DNA of 64,000 nt from Geodermatophilaceae bacterium URHB0062 (GTDB taxonomy: Bacteria; Actinomycetota; Actinomycetes; Mycobacteriales; Geodermatophilaceae), in assembly GCA_000620185.1 (NCBI GenBank), contig JHVO01000017.1, positions 1 through 64,000 on the forward strand, read 5' to 3'. Of this stretch, positions 56,463 to 64,000 are shown in pieces (the stretch's first letter is position 1; every line of letters begins with the position of its first letter). A model generated the notes under the pieces. The model saw nothing but the letters and a program-made list of their open reading frames with translations. It made no database searches and had not been told where the DNA came from. Made by a program: the position numbers and the translations under genes.

Positions 56463-57738
56463 CCGATCCGGCCGTCGAGGTCGGGCCGGGGACGACAGCC
56501 CTGCCGGCCGCGGCGTCGCCGGGAGCCGGCTCGGTCTCCTCGGCGCCCGGCGCCGCCACCGGGGCGGGGGGCTTCCGTTCCAGGCTGCCGGCGAGTGCGA
56601 TCGCCCAGCGCGCCGTCGGGTCGACGTCCACGAGCAGCGCCTTCGCCAGCAGGGTCAGCGGGATCGCGAGCAGAGCTCCGAGCGGGCCGAGCAGCCAGGT
56701 CCAGAAGATCAGGGCGAGGAACGTCGCCGTCATCGCCAGGCCGACGGAATCACCCACGAACCGCGGCTGGATCAGCGACTGGATGACCAGGTTCAGGACG
56801 CAGTAGACGGCGATGACCACCAGCATCTCGGACACTCCCCCGTCCAGCAGGGCCAGCAGCGCCGGCGGGACGAGCCCGATGATGAAGCCGATGTTCGGGA
56901 TGAAGTTGGTGAGGAAGCTGAGCACTCCCCAGAGGACCGGCAGCGGTACTCCGATGATCGCCAGCGCGGCCCCGTCGAGAACTCCCACGATCAAGCCGAA
57001 CACCGCGGTGACCACCAAATAGGTTCGGGTGCCTTTGGCGAACGAGCGCAGGGCCCGCTCGAGGTTCGGGCGATCCCCCGCGACCGCCGCGAGCCGCTGC
57101 TCCATGCCGCCCGCCTCCACGCTGAGGAAGAGCAACAGGCACAGCAGGAACACCAGGGACGACAGCAGTCCCGACAGGCCGGCGAGGACCGAGCCGATCA
57201 GCGCGACCAGCTTGGCCGGATCGATCGAACTGACCGCCTGCTGCAACTGGCCCGGCTTGACGCCGAACTGCTGCAGGCTCCCCGAGAGCGACTTCAACAG
57301 CTCGCTGGACTGGTCGGCGTACTGCGGCAGGAGAGCGGCGAGCTGGGCGATCGACACGACGATCACGAGCGCGAACAGAAGCAGCAGGCCGACCACGAAG
57401 GTCACCAGCACCAGCGTCGTCAGCCAGCTCGGCCAGCCGCGACCAAGCAGCCAGGACTGCACCGGACTGACCGCGATCACGATGATCAGCGCAAGGAACA
57501 CCGGGCCGACGAGCCAGGCCGTGAAGTAGAGACCGGCCAGGATCAGGAAGCCGGCTGCCCAGCCCACGAGCGTGACCACGGCTCTGGGCATCACCGGTCG
57601 CTCAGTGGAGCCTGCGCCCGCTGCAGGCGGCTCCGCGGCCGCATCGACCTGTGCCGGCAGCCTGGGAGCCGGCGGCCCGTCCGCGCGGCCGTCGAAACCC
57701 TCCGCTGACGCCGGGGGGACCGTCGGAGGTGTCGTCAT
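56428..57738 (-). CDS. AI-2E/PerM-family transporter
   Basis: The 436-residue protein has a proline-rich N-terminal ~45 residues and then eight predicted helices of the PerM/AI-2E exporter family: LYFTAWLVGPVFLALIIVIAV, LTTLVLVTFVVGLLLLFALVIV, IGVPLPVLWGVLSFLTNFIPNIG-type segment (VLWGVLSFLTNFIPNIGF), IGLVPPALLALLDGG, and the LNLVIQSLIQPRFVGDSVGL motif. Family members export small molecules or act as proton-coupled transporters. The C-terminal tail is Ala/Pro-rich. ATG at 57738 is the start. Confidence 0.9.
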   Translation of the reverse strand: MTTPPTVPPASAEGFDGRADGPPAPRLPAQVDAAAEPPAAGAGSTERPVMPRAVVTLVGWAAGFLILAGLYFTAWLVGPVFLALIIVIAVSPVQSWLLGRGWPSWLTTLVLVTFVVGLLLLFALVIVVSIAQLAALLPQYADQSSELLKSLSGSLQQFGVKPGQLQQAVSSIDPAKLVALIGSVLAGLSGLLSSLVFLLCLLLFLSVEAGGMEQRLAAVAGDRPNLERALRSFAKGTRTYLVVTAVFGLIVGVLDGAALAIIGVPLPVLWGVLSFLTNFIPNIGFIIGLVPPALLALLDGGVSEMLVVIAVYCVLNLVIQSLIQPRFVGDSVGLAMTATFLALIFWTWLLGPLGALLAIPLTLLAKALLVDVDPTARWAIALAGSLERKPPAPVAAPGAEETEPAPGDAAAGRAVVPGPTSTAGSVIGASAHPRGR

Positions 57739-57854
57739 GCGGCGACGGTAGGAGCACGACGGCCCTGCCGGATCACCCCGGGAAGGTGGGGCAGGCGCGG
57801 GCCGGAGCTGTTCTCCTCGACGGGATCACGGCGCCCCGTCCCCAGGAGGAACCC

Positions 57855-60206
57855 ATGGCACTGACCGAGTATCCGGCGGGGGTTGCGTTCCCGGGCGTGA
57901 TCGGCCGGACGACGGACGAGTCCGCCCCCGCCTGGCCGCAGCCCGCGCGGGCTGTTCCCGGCTCGCCGAACGTGCTGATGGTCGTGCTCGACGACACCGG
58001 GTTCGGTCAGCTGGGTTGCTACGGCAGCCCCATCGCGACGCCGAACTTCGACGCCCTCGCTGCGGACGGCCTGCGCTACACCAACATGCACACCACAGCC
58101 CTGTGCTCCCCGAGCCGGTCCTGCATCGTCACTGGCCGCAATCACCACAGCAACGGGATGGCCGCCATCACCGAACTGGCGTCCGGCTACCCCGGCTACA
58201 ACGGCGTCGTCCCGTTCGAGAACGGCTTCCTCTCCGAGATGCTGCTCGGGCACGGCTACAGCACCTACATGGTCGGTAAGTGGCACCTGACGCCGAGCAA
58301 CAACGAGACCGCCGCCGGGCCGTACGACCGCTGGCCGCTGGCGCGCGGCTTCGAGCGCTTCTACGGCTTCCTCGGCGGTGACACCAGCCAGTGGTATCCG
58401 GACCTGGTGTACGACAACCACCAGGTCGAGTCACCGGCGACGCCGGAAGAGGGCTATCACCTGAGCGAGGACCTGGTCGACAAGTCCATGCAGTTCATCG
58501 CCGACGCCAAGCAGGTCGACCCCGACAAGCCCTTCTACCTCCACCTCTGTTTCGGGGCCGCGCACGCTCCGCACCACGTGGCCAAGGAATGGGCGGATCG
58601 GTACGCGGGTCAGTTCGACGACGGCTGGGACGCCTACCGGGAGAAGGTGTTCGCCGCCCAGAAGAAGCTGGGGATCGTCCCCGAGGGCACCGTCCTCTCC
58701 CGGCACGACCCCGACGTCCCCGATTGGGACTCCCTGCCGGATCCGGCCCGCAGGCTGTACAGCCGCATGATGGAGGTCTTCGCGGGCTTCCTCAGCCACA
58801 CCGATGCCCAACTCGGGCGGTTGCTCGACTTCCTCCGGGAGCGCGGTGAGCTCGACAACACGCTCGTCATGGTGATCTCCGACAACGGCGCGAGTGCGGA
58901 GGGCGGCCCGACCGGCACCACGAACGAGGCGCAGTTCTTCAACAACGCCCAGGAGTCGCTCGAGGACAGCCTCGCGCGGATCGACGAGATCGGCGGCCCG
59001 ACGACCTTCAACCACTATCCGTGGGGCTGGACCTGGGCCGGCAACACCCCCTTCCGGCGGTGGAAGAGGGAGACCTACCGGGGCGGTGCCTCGGACCCCT
59101 TCATCGTCTCCTGGCCGCAAGGCATCACGGCCAAGGGCGAGGTGCGGACGCAGTACGCACACATCATCGACATGGTCCCCACCGTGCTCGACGTCCTGGG
59201 CATCGAACCACCAGCCACGATCCGGGGCGTGACGCAGTCACCAATGCAGGGGGTCAGTTTCGCGAAGACCTTCGACGACGCCGCCGTGGCCAGCGACCAC
59301 CACACGCAGTACTTCGAGATGCTCGGCCACCGAGCCATCTACCACGACGGCTGGCGGGCGGTCTGCCCGTGGCCCGGCCCGTCGTTCACCGAGGCCGGCA
59401 TCGGGTTCGGACAGCCCATCTCGGCCGACAAGCTCTCCGAGCTCGATGCCACGGGCTGGGAGCTGTACCACGTCGACGAGGACTTCGCGGAGAACAACGA
59501 CGTCGCCGACGCCAACCGGGCCAGGCTCATCGCCCTCATCGGCACGTGGTACGTCGAAGCGGGCAGGTACAGCGTCATGCCGGTCGACGGGAGCGGCCTG
59601 CAGCGCATGATCGCCGAGAAACCGCAGGCGGCCGCGACCCGAAGCACCTACACCTACATCCCGGGGACGCAGTCTGTGCCGTTCTTCGCCGGTCCGCGGG
59701 TGCTCAACCGCCCGCACAGCATCACGGCCTCGGTCGAGATCCCGGACGGCGGCGCCGAGGGCGTTCTGCTCTGCCAGGGCTCGGCAGCCGGGGGGTATTC
59801 GCTCTACATGAAGGACGGCGCGCTGCACTACGTGCACAACTACGTCTCTCGGAGCCTCCACCGGGTGTCCTCGCCCGAGCCGGTTCCGGCCGGCGCGCAC
59901 GCACTCCGCTTCGAGTTCCAGCCGACCGGTGAACCGGACCTGCCCGCCGGGAAGGGCGCGCCGGGATTGCTGCAGCTCTACGTCGACGACGAGCTCGTCG
60001 CTGCGTCCGAGGCCCCCGTAACCATCCCGTTCGCCATCAACCCCGGCGCACTCACGTGCGGCCTCAACCCCGGCTCCCCCGTGACCCCGGACTACTCCTC
60101 CCCGTTCCCGTTCACCGGAACGCTGCACGGCGTGACCGTCGACGTGTCGGGCGACCTCATCCACGACAGCGAGAGCGAGATGCGGATGGCGATGGCCCGC
60201 CAGTAG
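57855..60206 (+). CDS. Type I sulfatase (arylsulfatase family)
   Basis: The 783-residue enzyme hydrolyses sulfate esters. VLMVVLDDTGFGQLGCYGS supplies the metal-binding Asp pair, and ALCSPSRSCIVTGR carries the sulfatase signature with Cys84 to become formylglycine. Further ligands lie in MVGKWHL and the VMVISDNGA stretch. The middle part has QYAHIIDMVPTVLDVLGIEPP. A C-terminal ~170 residues (PHSITASVEIPDGGAEG ... LQLYVDDELVA) look like a jelly-roll sugar-binding module. There is no signal peptide, so it may act in the cytosol or go out by other routes. The ATG at 57855 follows AGGAGG. The FGE gene upstream (54947) should activate it. Confidence 0.94.
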   Translation: MALTEYPAGVAFPGVIGRTTDESAPAWPQPARAVPGSPNVLMVVLDDTGFGQLGCYGSPIATPNFDALAADGLRYTNMHTTALCSPSRSCIVTGRNHHSNGMAAITELASGYPGYNGVVPFENGFLSEMLLGHGYSTYMVGKWHLTPSNNETAAGPYDRWPLARGFERFYGFLGGDTSQWYPDLVYDNHQVESPATPEEGYHLSEDLVDKSMQFIADAKQVDPDKPFYLHLCFGAAHAPHHVAKEWADRYAGQFDDGWDAYREKVFAAQKKLGIVPEGTVLSRHDPDVPDWDSLPDPARRLYSRMMEVFAGFLSHTDAQLGRLLDFLRERGELDNTLVMVISDNGASAEGGPTGTTNEAQFFNNAQESLEDSLARIDEIGGPTTFNHYPWGWTWAGNTPFRRWKRETYRGGASDPFIVSWPQGITAKGEVRTQYAHIIDMVPTVLDVLGIEPPATIRGVTQSPMQGVSFAKTFDDAAVASDHHTQYFEMLGHRAIYHDGWRAVCPWPGPSFTEAGIGFGQPISADKLSELDATGWELYHVDEDFAENNDVADANRARLIALIGTWYVEAGRYSVMPVDGSGLQRMIAEKPQAAATRSTYTYIPGTQSVPFFAGPRVLNRPHSITASVEIPDGGAEGVLLCQGSAAGGYSLYMKDGALHYVHNYVSRSLHRVSSPEPVPAGAHALRFEFQPTGEPDLPAGKGAPGLLQLYVDDELVAASEAPVTIPFAINPGALTCGLNPGSPVTPDYSSPFPFTGTLHGVTVDVSGDLIHDSESEMRMAMARQ

Positions 60207-60220
60207 GTACCTGACCAGCG

Positions 60221-60254
60221 GCTCGCCCCGGCGCAGAGGTCCCGCCGGGCGAGC
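60221..60254. terminator. Bidirectional terminator hairpin
   Basis: GCTCGCCCCGGCG and CGCCGGGCGAGC pair with one bulged C and a nine-base loop, 15 bases after the sulfatase stop and just before the end of the leftward small gene. Confidence 0.65.
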
Positions 60255-60261
60255 TGTCCGG

Positions 60262-60624
60262 CTAATCGTCCTCGAGCAGCAGCCGCAGCCCTGAATGGAG
60301 CGCATTCCGGTCGGCCTGCCACACGTCCAGGGCACTTCCCAAGTAGGAGCACAGACACGAGAGGGACCATCCTCGCCAGGAGCGGCCCTCCAACTCGCCG
60401 ACCAGGAAGTCGACGCGGTCGTCGCGTGTCTCCGCGGGTTCCAGCGCGTCGACCACACCGACGTCCGTTCCGGGCAACGTGCCCAGGAAACAGAGGACGC
60501 TGTGCCGGTCCACCGCTCCGACGACCCGCCGAGCGAGCATCCGGACGGTGAAGCTGCGCCAGGCATATGGCGCCAGGGAGGCGGCCACGGAAGCCGCACA
60601 CTCGTCGCCCGACGTCCGGGCCAC
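60262..60624 (-). CDS. Hypothetical protein, 120 residues
   Basis: GTG at 60624 has GGAGG nine bases upstream. The sequence is helical: AASVAASLAPYAWRSFTVRML, VDRHSVLCFLGTLPGTDVGVV and WSLSCLCSYLGSALDVWQAD, with three cysteines close together near the C-terminus (CLC). No family is recognised. The composition fits a real protein, and it lies convergent to the sulfatase with a shared terminator. Confidence 0.55.
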   Translation of the reverse strand: MARTSGDECAASVAASLAPYAWRSFTVRMLARRVVGAVDRHSVLCFLGTLPGTDVGVVDALEPAETRDDRVDFLVGELEGRSWRGWSLSCLCSYLGSALDVWQADRNALHSGLRLLLEDD

Positions 60625-60834
60625 GGGGACATCCCTCCGTTCAGTTCATCGGTTCGCTCGCGAGCCTGAGCCGGCCCGCCAGTACCCCCGTACCGGGCGC
60701 CGTAGTCGCGATGGTGGCGCTCACCCCTGAAGGGCGAGGTGATGCCCGTCCCGAGACGGAACGCTCCAGGTGCCGGCTCGCGGCACGTCGTTCGAGCGGC
60801 GTCCTGGGCGATGGCTCACACGGATGGAGACGAC

Positions 60835-61377
60835 ATGGCAATCGGACCTGTACAGCTCATCGTGGTGGGGTTCCCGCACCCGGACTTCCACGGCGAGATC
60901 ATCGACGAGCTCGAGCGGCTCCGGCAGAGCGACACGGTACGGGTGATCGACGCCCTGGCCGTCTACAAGAGCCCGGACGGCGAGCTCGAGGCGATGCACC
61001 TGAGCAATCTCTCCGAGGACGAGGCGATCGAGCTCGGCAGCAAGGTGGGAGCGCTCATCGGTCTCGGGTTCGACGGGGAGGAAGGCGCGGACGAGGGCGC
61101 GATGGCCGGGGCCCGGGCCGCGGCCGACGGAATCTCGGCCTTCTCCAACGAGGAGGCCTGGGATGTGCTCGAGGAGATCCCGAACGGATCGGCTGCCGCG
61201 CTGGTGCTGCTCGAGCACCACTGGGCGGTCGGGCTCCGCGACGCCATCGCCCGGGCCGGTGGATTCCGGGTGAGCGACGGGTTCATCAGTCCGCTCGACC
61301 TCATCGGGATCGGGCTGCTGACCGCCGAGGAGGCGGCCGAACTACACGGCGCCGAGGCGTCGACGCCTGCTTCCTGA
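60835..61377 (+). CDS. DUF6325-family protein
   Basis: The 180-residue protein shows the family start GPVQLIVVGFPHPDFHGEII, the DTVRVIDALAVYKSPDGELE strand pair, GSKVGALIGLGFDGEEGADE (glycine-rich hydrophobic helix) and a late IPNGSAAALVLLEHHWAVGL, as in DUF6325/DUF1269-like proteins thought to associate with membranes. The function is unknown. ATG at 60835 follows GGATGGAGA. It is followed by a tiny basic gene. Confidence 0.85.
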   Translation: MAIGPVQLIVVGFPHPDFHGEIIDELERLRQSDTVRVIDALAVYKSPDGELEAMHLSNLSEDEAIELGSKVGALIGLGFDGEEGADEGAMAGARAAADGISAFSNEEAWDVLEEIPNGSAAALVLLEHHWAVGLRDAIARAGGFRVSDGFISPLDLIGIGLLTAEEAAELHGAEASTPAS

Positions 61378-61418
61378 CCATGAGATGCCGACCGACGCAC
61401 GCGGAGAGGAGGACAGCA

Positions 61419-61490
61419 TGCTGGGTTCACGCAGAGTCGCGAGACGGACCGGCCGGCGGACCGCGCGCCGGGTCAGTCGTCGCCGCTGAA
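61419..61490 (+). CDS. 23-residue arginine-rich microprotein
   Basis: ATG at 61419 follows GGAGAGGAGG, one of the strongest ribosome sites in the window. The peptide is almost half arginine: repeated VARRTGRRTARRV units end in SRRR. It lies 41 bases after the DUF6325 gene, and I recall similar tiny Arg-rich ORFs beside such genes in other actinobacteria. Confidence 0.5.
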
Positions 61491-61614
61491 GTGCCGGTGA
61501 CCTGGTAGCCGCCAGGGATGTCCCGCCGACCGCCCCCCCGGTGATCGGCGGGACACGCGCGTGGCCACGCACGGGTTTCGCTCAGCTCGACACCGACGAC
61601 GAGGAGGCTCAGCT

Positions 61615-62085
61615 GTGATCTGGGCACTTCTCGCCGCCTACCTGACGAAGCGGCCGCCCTGGATCCAAGCCGTGGTCTTCGGCCTGTGCGTGGGGCTGTT
61701 CGTCGCCGCCGCGGATCACGCGAACGATCGCGAACCAGTTCTCAGCACGGTGGTGATCCAGGTGCTGGCATTCGCCGCCGTCGTCGGCGGACCGTTCTAC
61801 CTCGGCCTCCGGTCCCACACCGCAGTCGCTGACCCCCCGACGTGGGTAGATGTCGCCTACGCGGCGGCCTGGGTGCTCGCTCTGGTCGCGGCTCTCCTGG
61901 CCCTGTTCGGCGAGGGTGGCCTCAAGGTAGCGGTGCTCGCCATCGTCCCGATCGTCCTGCTCGCACCGCCGGCGCTGGTCGGCATCCGGATGGTCATCGA
62001 GCGTCGAGGACATCCCGGTCCGCCGCCCTCCGACCCCGCCGGACGCAAAGCTGCCCCCCACGTGCACGAGGAACCGACGACCTGA
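61615..62085 (+). CDS. Small four-helix membrane protein
   Basis: GTG at 61615 follows GAGGAGGC. The 156-residue protein has four predicted helices: PPWIQAVVFGLCVGLFVAAA, VVIQVLAFAAVVGGPFYLGL, VAYAAAWVLALVAALLALFG and VAVLAIVPIVLLAPPALVGI, and a polar, His/Pro-rich C-terminus. No family is recognised. It could be in the operon with the preceding two small genes. Confidence 0.65.
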   Translation: MIWALLAAYLTKRPPWIQAVVFGLCVGLFVAAADHANDREPVLSTVVIQVLAFAAVVGGPFYLGLRSHTAVADPPTWVDVAYAAAWVLALVAALLALFGEGGLKVAVLAIVPIVLLAPPALVGIRMVIERRGHPGPPPSDPAGRKAAPHVHEEPTT

Positions 62086-62104
62086 GTCGGCTGCCCCGCC
62101 GGTC

Positions 62105-62734
62105 TCATGGGGTCAGCTGGACGACCACTCCACCGGGTCGGGTCTGCTCGAGGACCCGGATCCCGCTGCCGCGCACGGACGACATCGCCACCTGGAGCAG
62201 GTCCAGCAGCGCCGCGTCCCGCTGGACGCGGTCGCCCCACGGGGCACCGGCCACCGTGTCGAATGCGGCGACCATCCGGTGCCTGCCGGCGCCGCGCATG
62301 TGCAACGGGGTCGAGACCCGCATAAGTCGGCTCCGAACGCCTGGACGGTCCACCTGCTGGAGCCGGAGCCCGGCGCGGCGCTCGGCCCGAAGGAGTTTCC
62401 TGCTGGGACCCGCAGCGACACGCGCCTGTGCCGTCACGGTCAGGACCAGTCGCGCCGACCCGACAGCGTCCGTGCGGCCGAGGATCGTCAAGTCGGCGGC
62501 CAGCGGTGCGAGCAGGCGTCGGCCCTCGTCGCTCACCTCGTCGTTCACGAGCCGCGCCAGGCCCGCGAGCGCTCCGTCGGTGCAACGGGGAGAGTCACCG
62601 AAGGGTTCACCGGCCAGGACGGAGACGTACTCCATCAGGCAGACGCCGTCCTCCGGCGCGAGATGCACACCGGCCGCCAGGACGGGAAGCCCGTCCGGGA
62701 GGACGCCGGAGCCGGGGGTGCGACGGATTCTCAC
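62105..62734 (-). CDS. Conserved actinobacterial protein of unknown function
   Basis: The 209-residue protein reads LMEYVSVLAGEPFGDSPRCT, DGALAGLARLVNDEVSDEGR, RLLAPLAADLTILGRTDA and later ARVAAGPSRKLLRAERRAGL. The first part matches a recurring actinobacterial pattern (EYVSVLAG..F.D.P.CT...LA.LAR.VND..SDE.R..L.PLA) that I know only as uncharacterised. The GTG start at 62734 overlaps the stop of the upstream gene (GTGA), so the two are coupled. Confidence 0.7.
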   Translation of the reverse strand: MRIRRTPGSGVLPDGLPVLAAGVHLAPEDGVCLMEYVSVLAGEPFGDSPRCTDGALAGLARLVNDEVSDEGRRLLAPLAADLTILGRTDAVGSARLVLTVTAQARVAAGPSRKLLRAERRAGLRLQQVDRPGVRSRLMRVSTPLHMRGAGRHRMVAAFDTVAGAPWGDRVQRDAALLDLLQVAMSSVRGSGIRVLEQTRPGGVVVQLTP

Positions 62735-62973
62735 GCCCGGACCACCAGGTGGATGAGCCGATACCGGAGTGCGGCTACGAGTCCCGCACCCGGATGGACC
62801 TGCCGGGGTGGCCAGGTGACGCTCGTCATGGCGGTGTTCGCAATTGACAGTGACGTCGCTACCTCTGCTGCCACGTACGCCAGCGCCATCAGGGCGTCGG
62901 GGAAAAGGGCCGGGGCGTCGCATCCGGCCTCGGGTCCTGCAGCGCACTCGCTGAACAACCGACGCGCTTCCAC
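62731..62973 (-). CDS. Small hypothetical protein coupled to the next gene
   Basis: The frame ends with ALMALAYVAAEVATSLSIAN, TAMTSVTWPPRQVHPGAG and LRYRLIHLVVRA, and its TGA overlaps the downstream GTG. The start is doubtful: GTG at 62973 has no clear ribosome site, and the frame is open a little further upstream (VEFSWSQDFDDAA) back to a stop near 63035. The overlap is the main reason to believe it. Confidence 0.45.
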   Translation of the reverse strand: MEARRLFSECAAGPEAGCDAPALFPDALMALAYVAAEVATSLSIANTAMTSVTWPPRQVHPGAGLVAALRYRLIHLVVRA

Positions 62974-63293
62974 GGCGGCGTCGTCGAAGTCCTGTGACCA
63001 GGAGAACTCGACTCGCGTTCGCGAGCTGTCATGCGGTCATCGTGGTGACGGGCGGCTGGAGCGACCTCCCCCGAAACGAGTGATCCCCGGGATCCACCGC
63101 TTGCGGACGACCGTGCGGGACGCCTCCGGGAACGAAGCACTGGTCCAGGGACCACCGCTGAGAACGATAGGAAGCCCGTTCACCGGCCAGCACATCCTCA
63201 CCCACGCCTGCGCGGTGCTCATCCTCGTCGGGTGACGACGGCCCGAGTGCCTCCGGTGAGGCTCGGACGACTCACCGACGAAGGGCCACCGTC

Positions 63294-64000
63294 ATGTCCG
63301 AACCGTTCCGCGGAGTGGTCAACCTCGACATCCGGGACTCGGCGCCGGACTGGGCGCCGTTCTCGCAACCGGTCGCTCCGCCCGGGACGCCGAACGTCGT
63401 CTACATCGTGCTCGACGACGTCGGCTTCGGCGCCCTGGGCTGCTACGGCGGCCTGATCGACACGCCGAACATCGACCGGATCGCGGCAGCGGGTCTGCGC
63501 TACACGCAGTGGCACACCACCGCGCTGTGCTCGCCCACGCGCTCCTGTCTCCTGACCGGGCGCAACCACACCACCAACGGCATGGCCTGCATCACCGAGG
63601 CGGCGACGGGGTTCCCGAACGGCAACGGTCACGTGCCTCCGGAGTGCGCGACGCTCCCCGAGGTGCTCGTCGAGCGCGGCATCAGCACCGCGATGGTCGG
63701 CAAGTGGCACCTCTGCGCCCAGGACGAGATGAATCTGGCCGCATCCAAGCGCAACTGGCCGATCGGCCGGGGTTTCGAGCGGTTCTACGGCTTCCTCGGT
63801 GCCGAGACCAACCAGTGGTATCCCGACCTGGTCCACGACAACCACCCCGTCGAACCACCGGGAACGCCCGCCGAGGGCTACCACCTGAGCGTCGATCTGA
63901 CCGACAAGGCGATCGAGTTCCTCGACGACGTCAAGACCATCGCCCCGGAACGACCCGTGTTCCTCTACTACGCGCTCGGTGCGGCGCACGCGCCGCACCA
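63294..64000 (+). CDS. Second type I sulfatase (3' end outside window)
   Basis: The first 235 residues match the sulfatase at 57855: NVVYIVLDDVGFGALGCYGG, ALCSPTRSCLLTGRNHTTNG with Cys79 as the formylglycine site, MVGKWHLCA, RGFERFYGFLGAETNQWYPDLVHDNH and GAAHAPHH. The frame is open to the window end. ATG at 63294 follows GAAGGGCCACC. It should need the FGE at 54947. No signal peptide is seen. Confidence 0.93.
   Translation, partial: MSEPFRGVVNLDIRDSAPDWAPFSQPVAPPGTPNVVYIVLDDVGFGALGCYGGLIDTPNIDRIAAAGLRYTQWHTTALCSPTRSCLLTGRNHTTNGMACITEAATGFPNGNGHVPPECATLPEVLVERGISTAMVGKWHLCAQDEMNLAASKRNWPIGRGFERFYGFLGAETNQWYPDLVHDNHPVEPPGTPAEGYHLSVDLTDKAIEFLDDVKTIAPERPVFLYYALGAAHAPH

Overview
The window is a 64 kb piece of a high-GC actinobacterial chromosome. 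Support for this comes from pervasive GTG/TTG starts, an SsgA-family cell-division regulator, many DHA2-type exporters, LuxR/MalT-type regulators, GAF-type histidine kinases of the HisKA_3 class, a DUF3558-like lipoprotein and Rv1733c/DUF7144/DUF6325-type small proteins. The genus cannot be fixed from sequence alone; a Pseudonocardiales or Geodermatophilales type of genome fits. No phage, CRISPR array, rRNA or plasmid replication genes were seen. One tRNA (Pro, anticodon GGG) lies near 42.2 kb.

Layout. 0-9 kb: the 3' end of an IS3-family insertion sequence abuts and beheads msrB, which still runs into msrA. Then come a ketopantoate-reductase-like gene, a quinone-oxidoreductase-like gene, small or broken genes (including the tail of a SpoIIE/PP2C phosphatase), a CBS protein and a DHA2 exporter. 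8-14 kb: peroxiredoxin, an NhaA antiporter fused to a thioredoxin-like domain, an MFS exporter, a GNAT and a TetR regulator. 14.8-35 kb: a sensory region with SsgA-like protein, a single-domain response regulator, a NarL-type response regulator, a triple-GAF histidine kinase, a second triple-GAF kinase that has lost its phospho-acceptor histidine, a LuxR ATPase, two exported proteins and a 1654-residue Ser/Thr kinase-AAA-GAF-histidine kinase hybrid. 35-38.5 kb: a second TetR gene, then a leftward set of YjbR-like protein, nitroreductase, PEP-mutase-like enzyme and AhpD-like protein. 38.5-43 kb: sugar ABC ATPase remnant, galT, a leftward three-gene overlapping operon (VOC protein, 55-residue protein, DHFR-like reductase), tRNA-Pro and a Nudix hydrolase. 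43.4-49 kb: two tandem overlapping MalT-like LuxR regulators and a small conserved protein. 50-64 kb: membrane proteins (YihY, DUF7144 twice, Rv1733c-like, AI-2E exporter family) around a formylglycine-generating enzyme and two type I sulfatases, the second cut by the window end.

How they fit together. The clearest circuit is a palindrome GGAC-N6-GTCC seen four times: beside the peroxiredoxin, before the GNAT, before the AhpD/PEP-mutase/nitroreductase operon and before the second TetR gene. Three copies enclose TATAGT, read leftwards, a plausible -10 box. The two TetR proteins have nearly identical DNA-reading helices, so I infer they share this operator and govern a small redox/electrophile-defence regulon. 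Separately, the FGE and sulfatases form a functional pair, because type I sulfatases need formylglycine. Several genes carry single-base frameshifts or are remnants (msrB, SpoIIE tail, SHOCT protein, channel-like protein, UgpC tail, possibly the DHA2 C-terminus), so the region has been decaying and rearranging, or the assembly has some indel errors.
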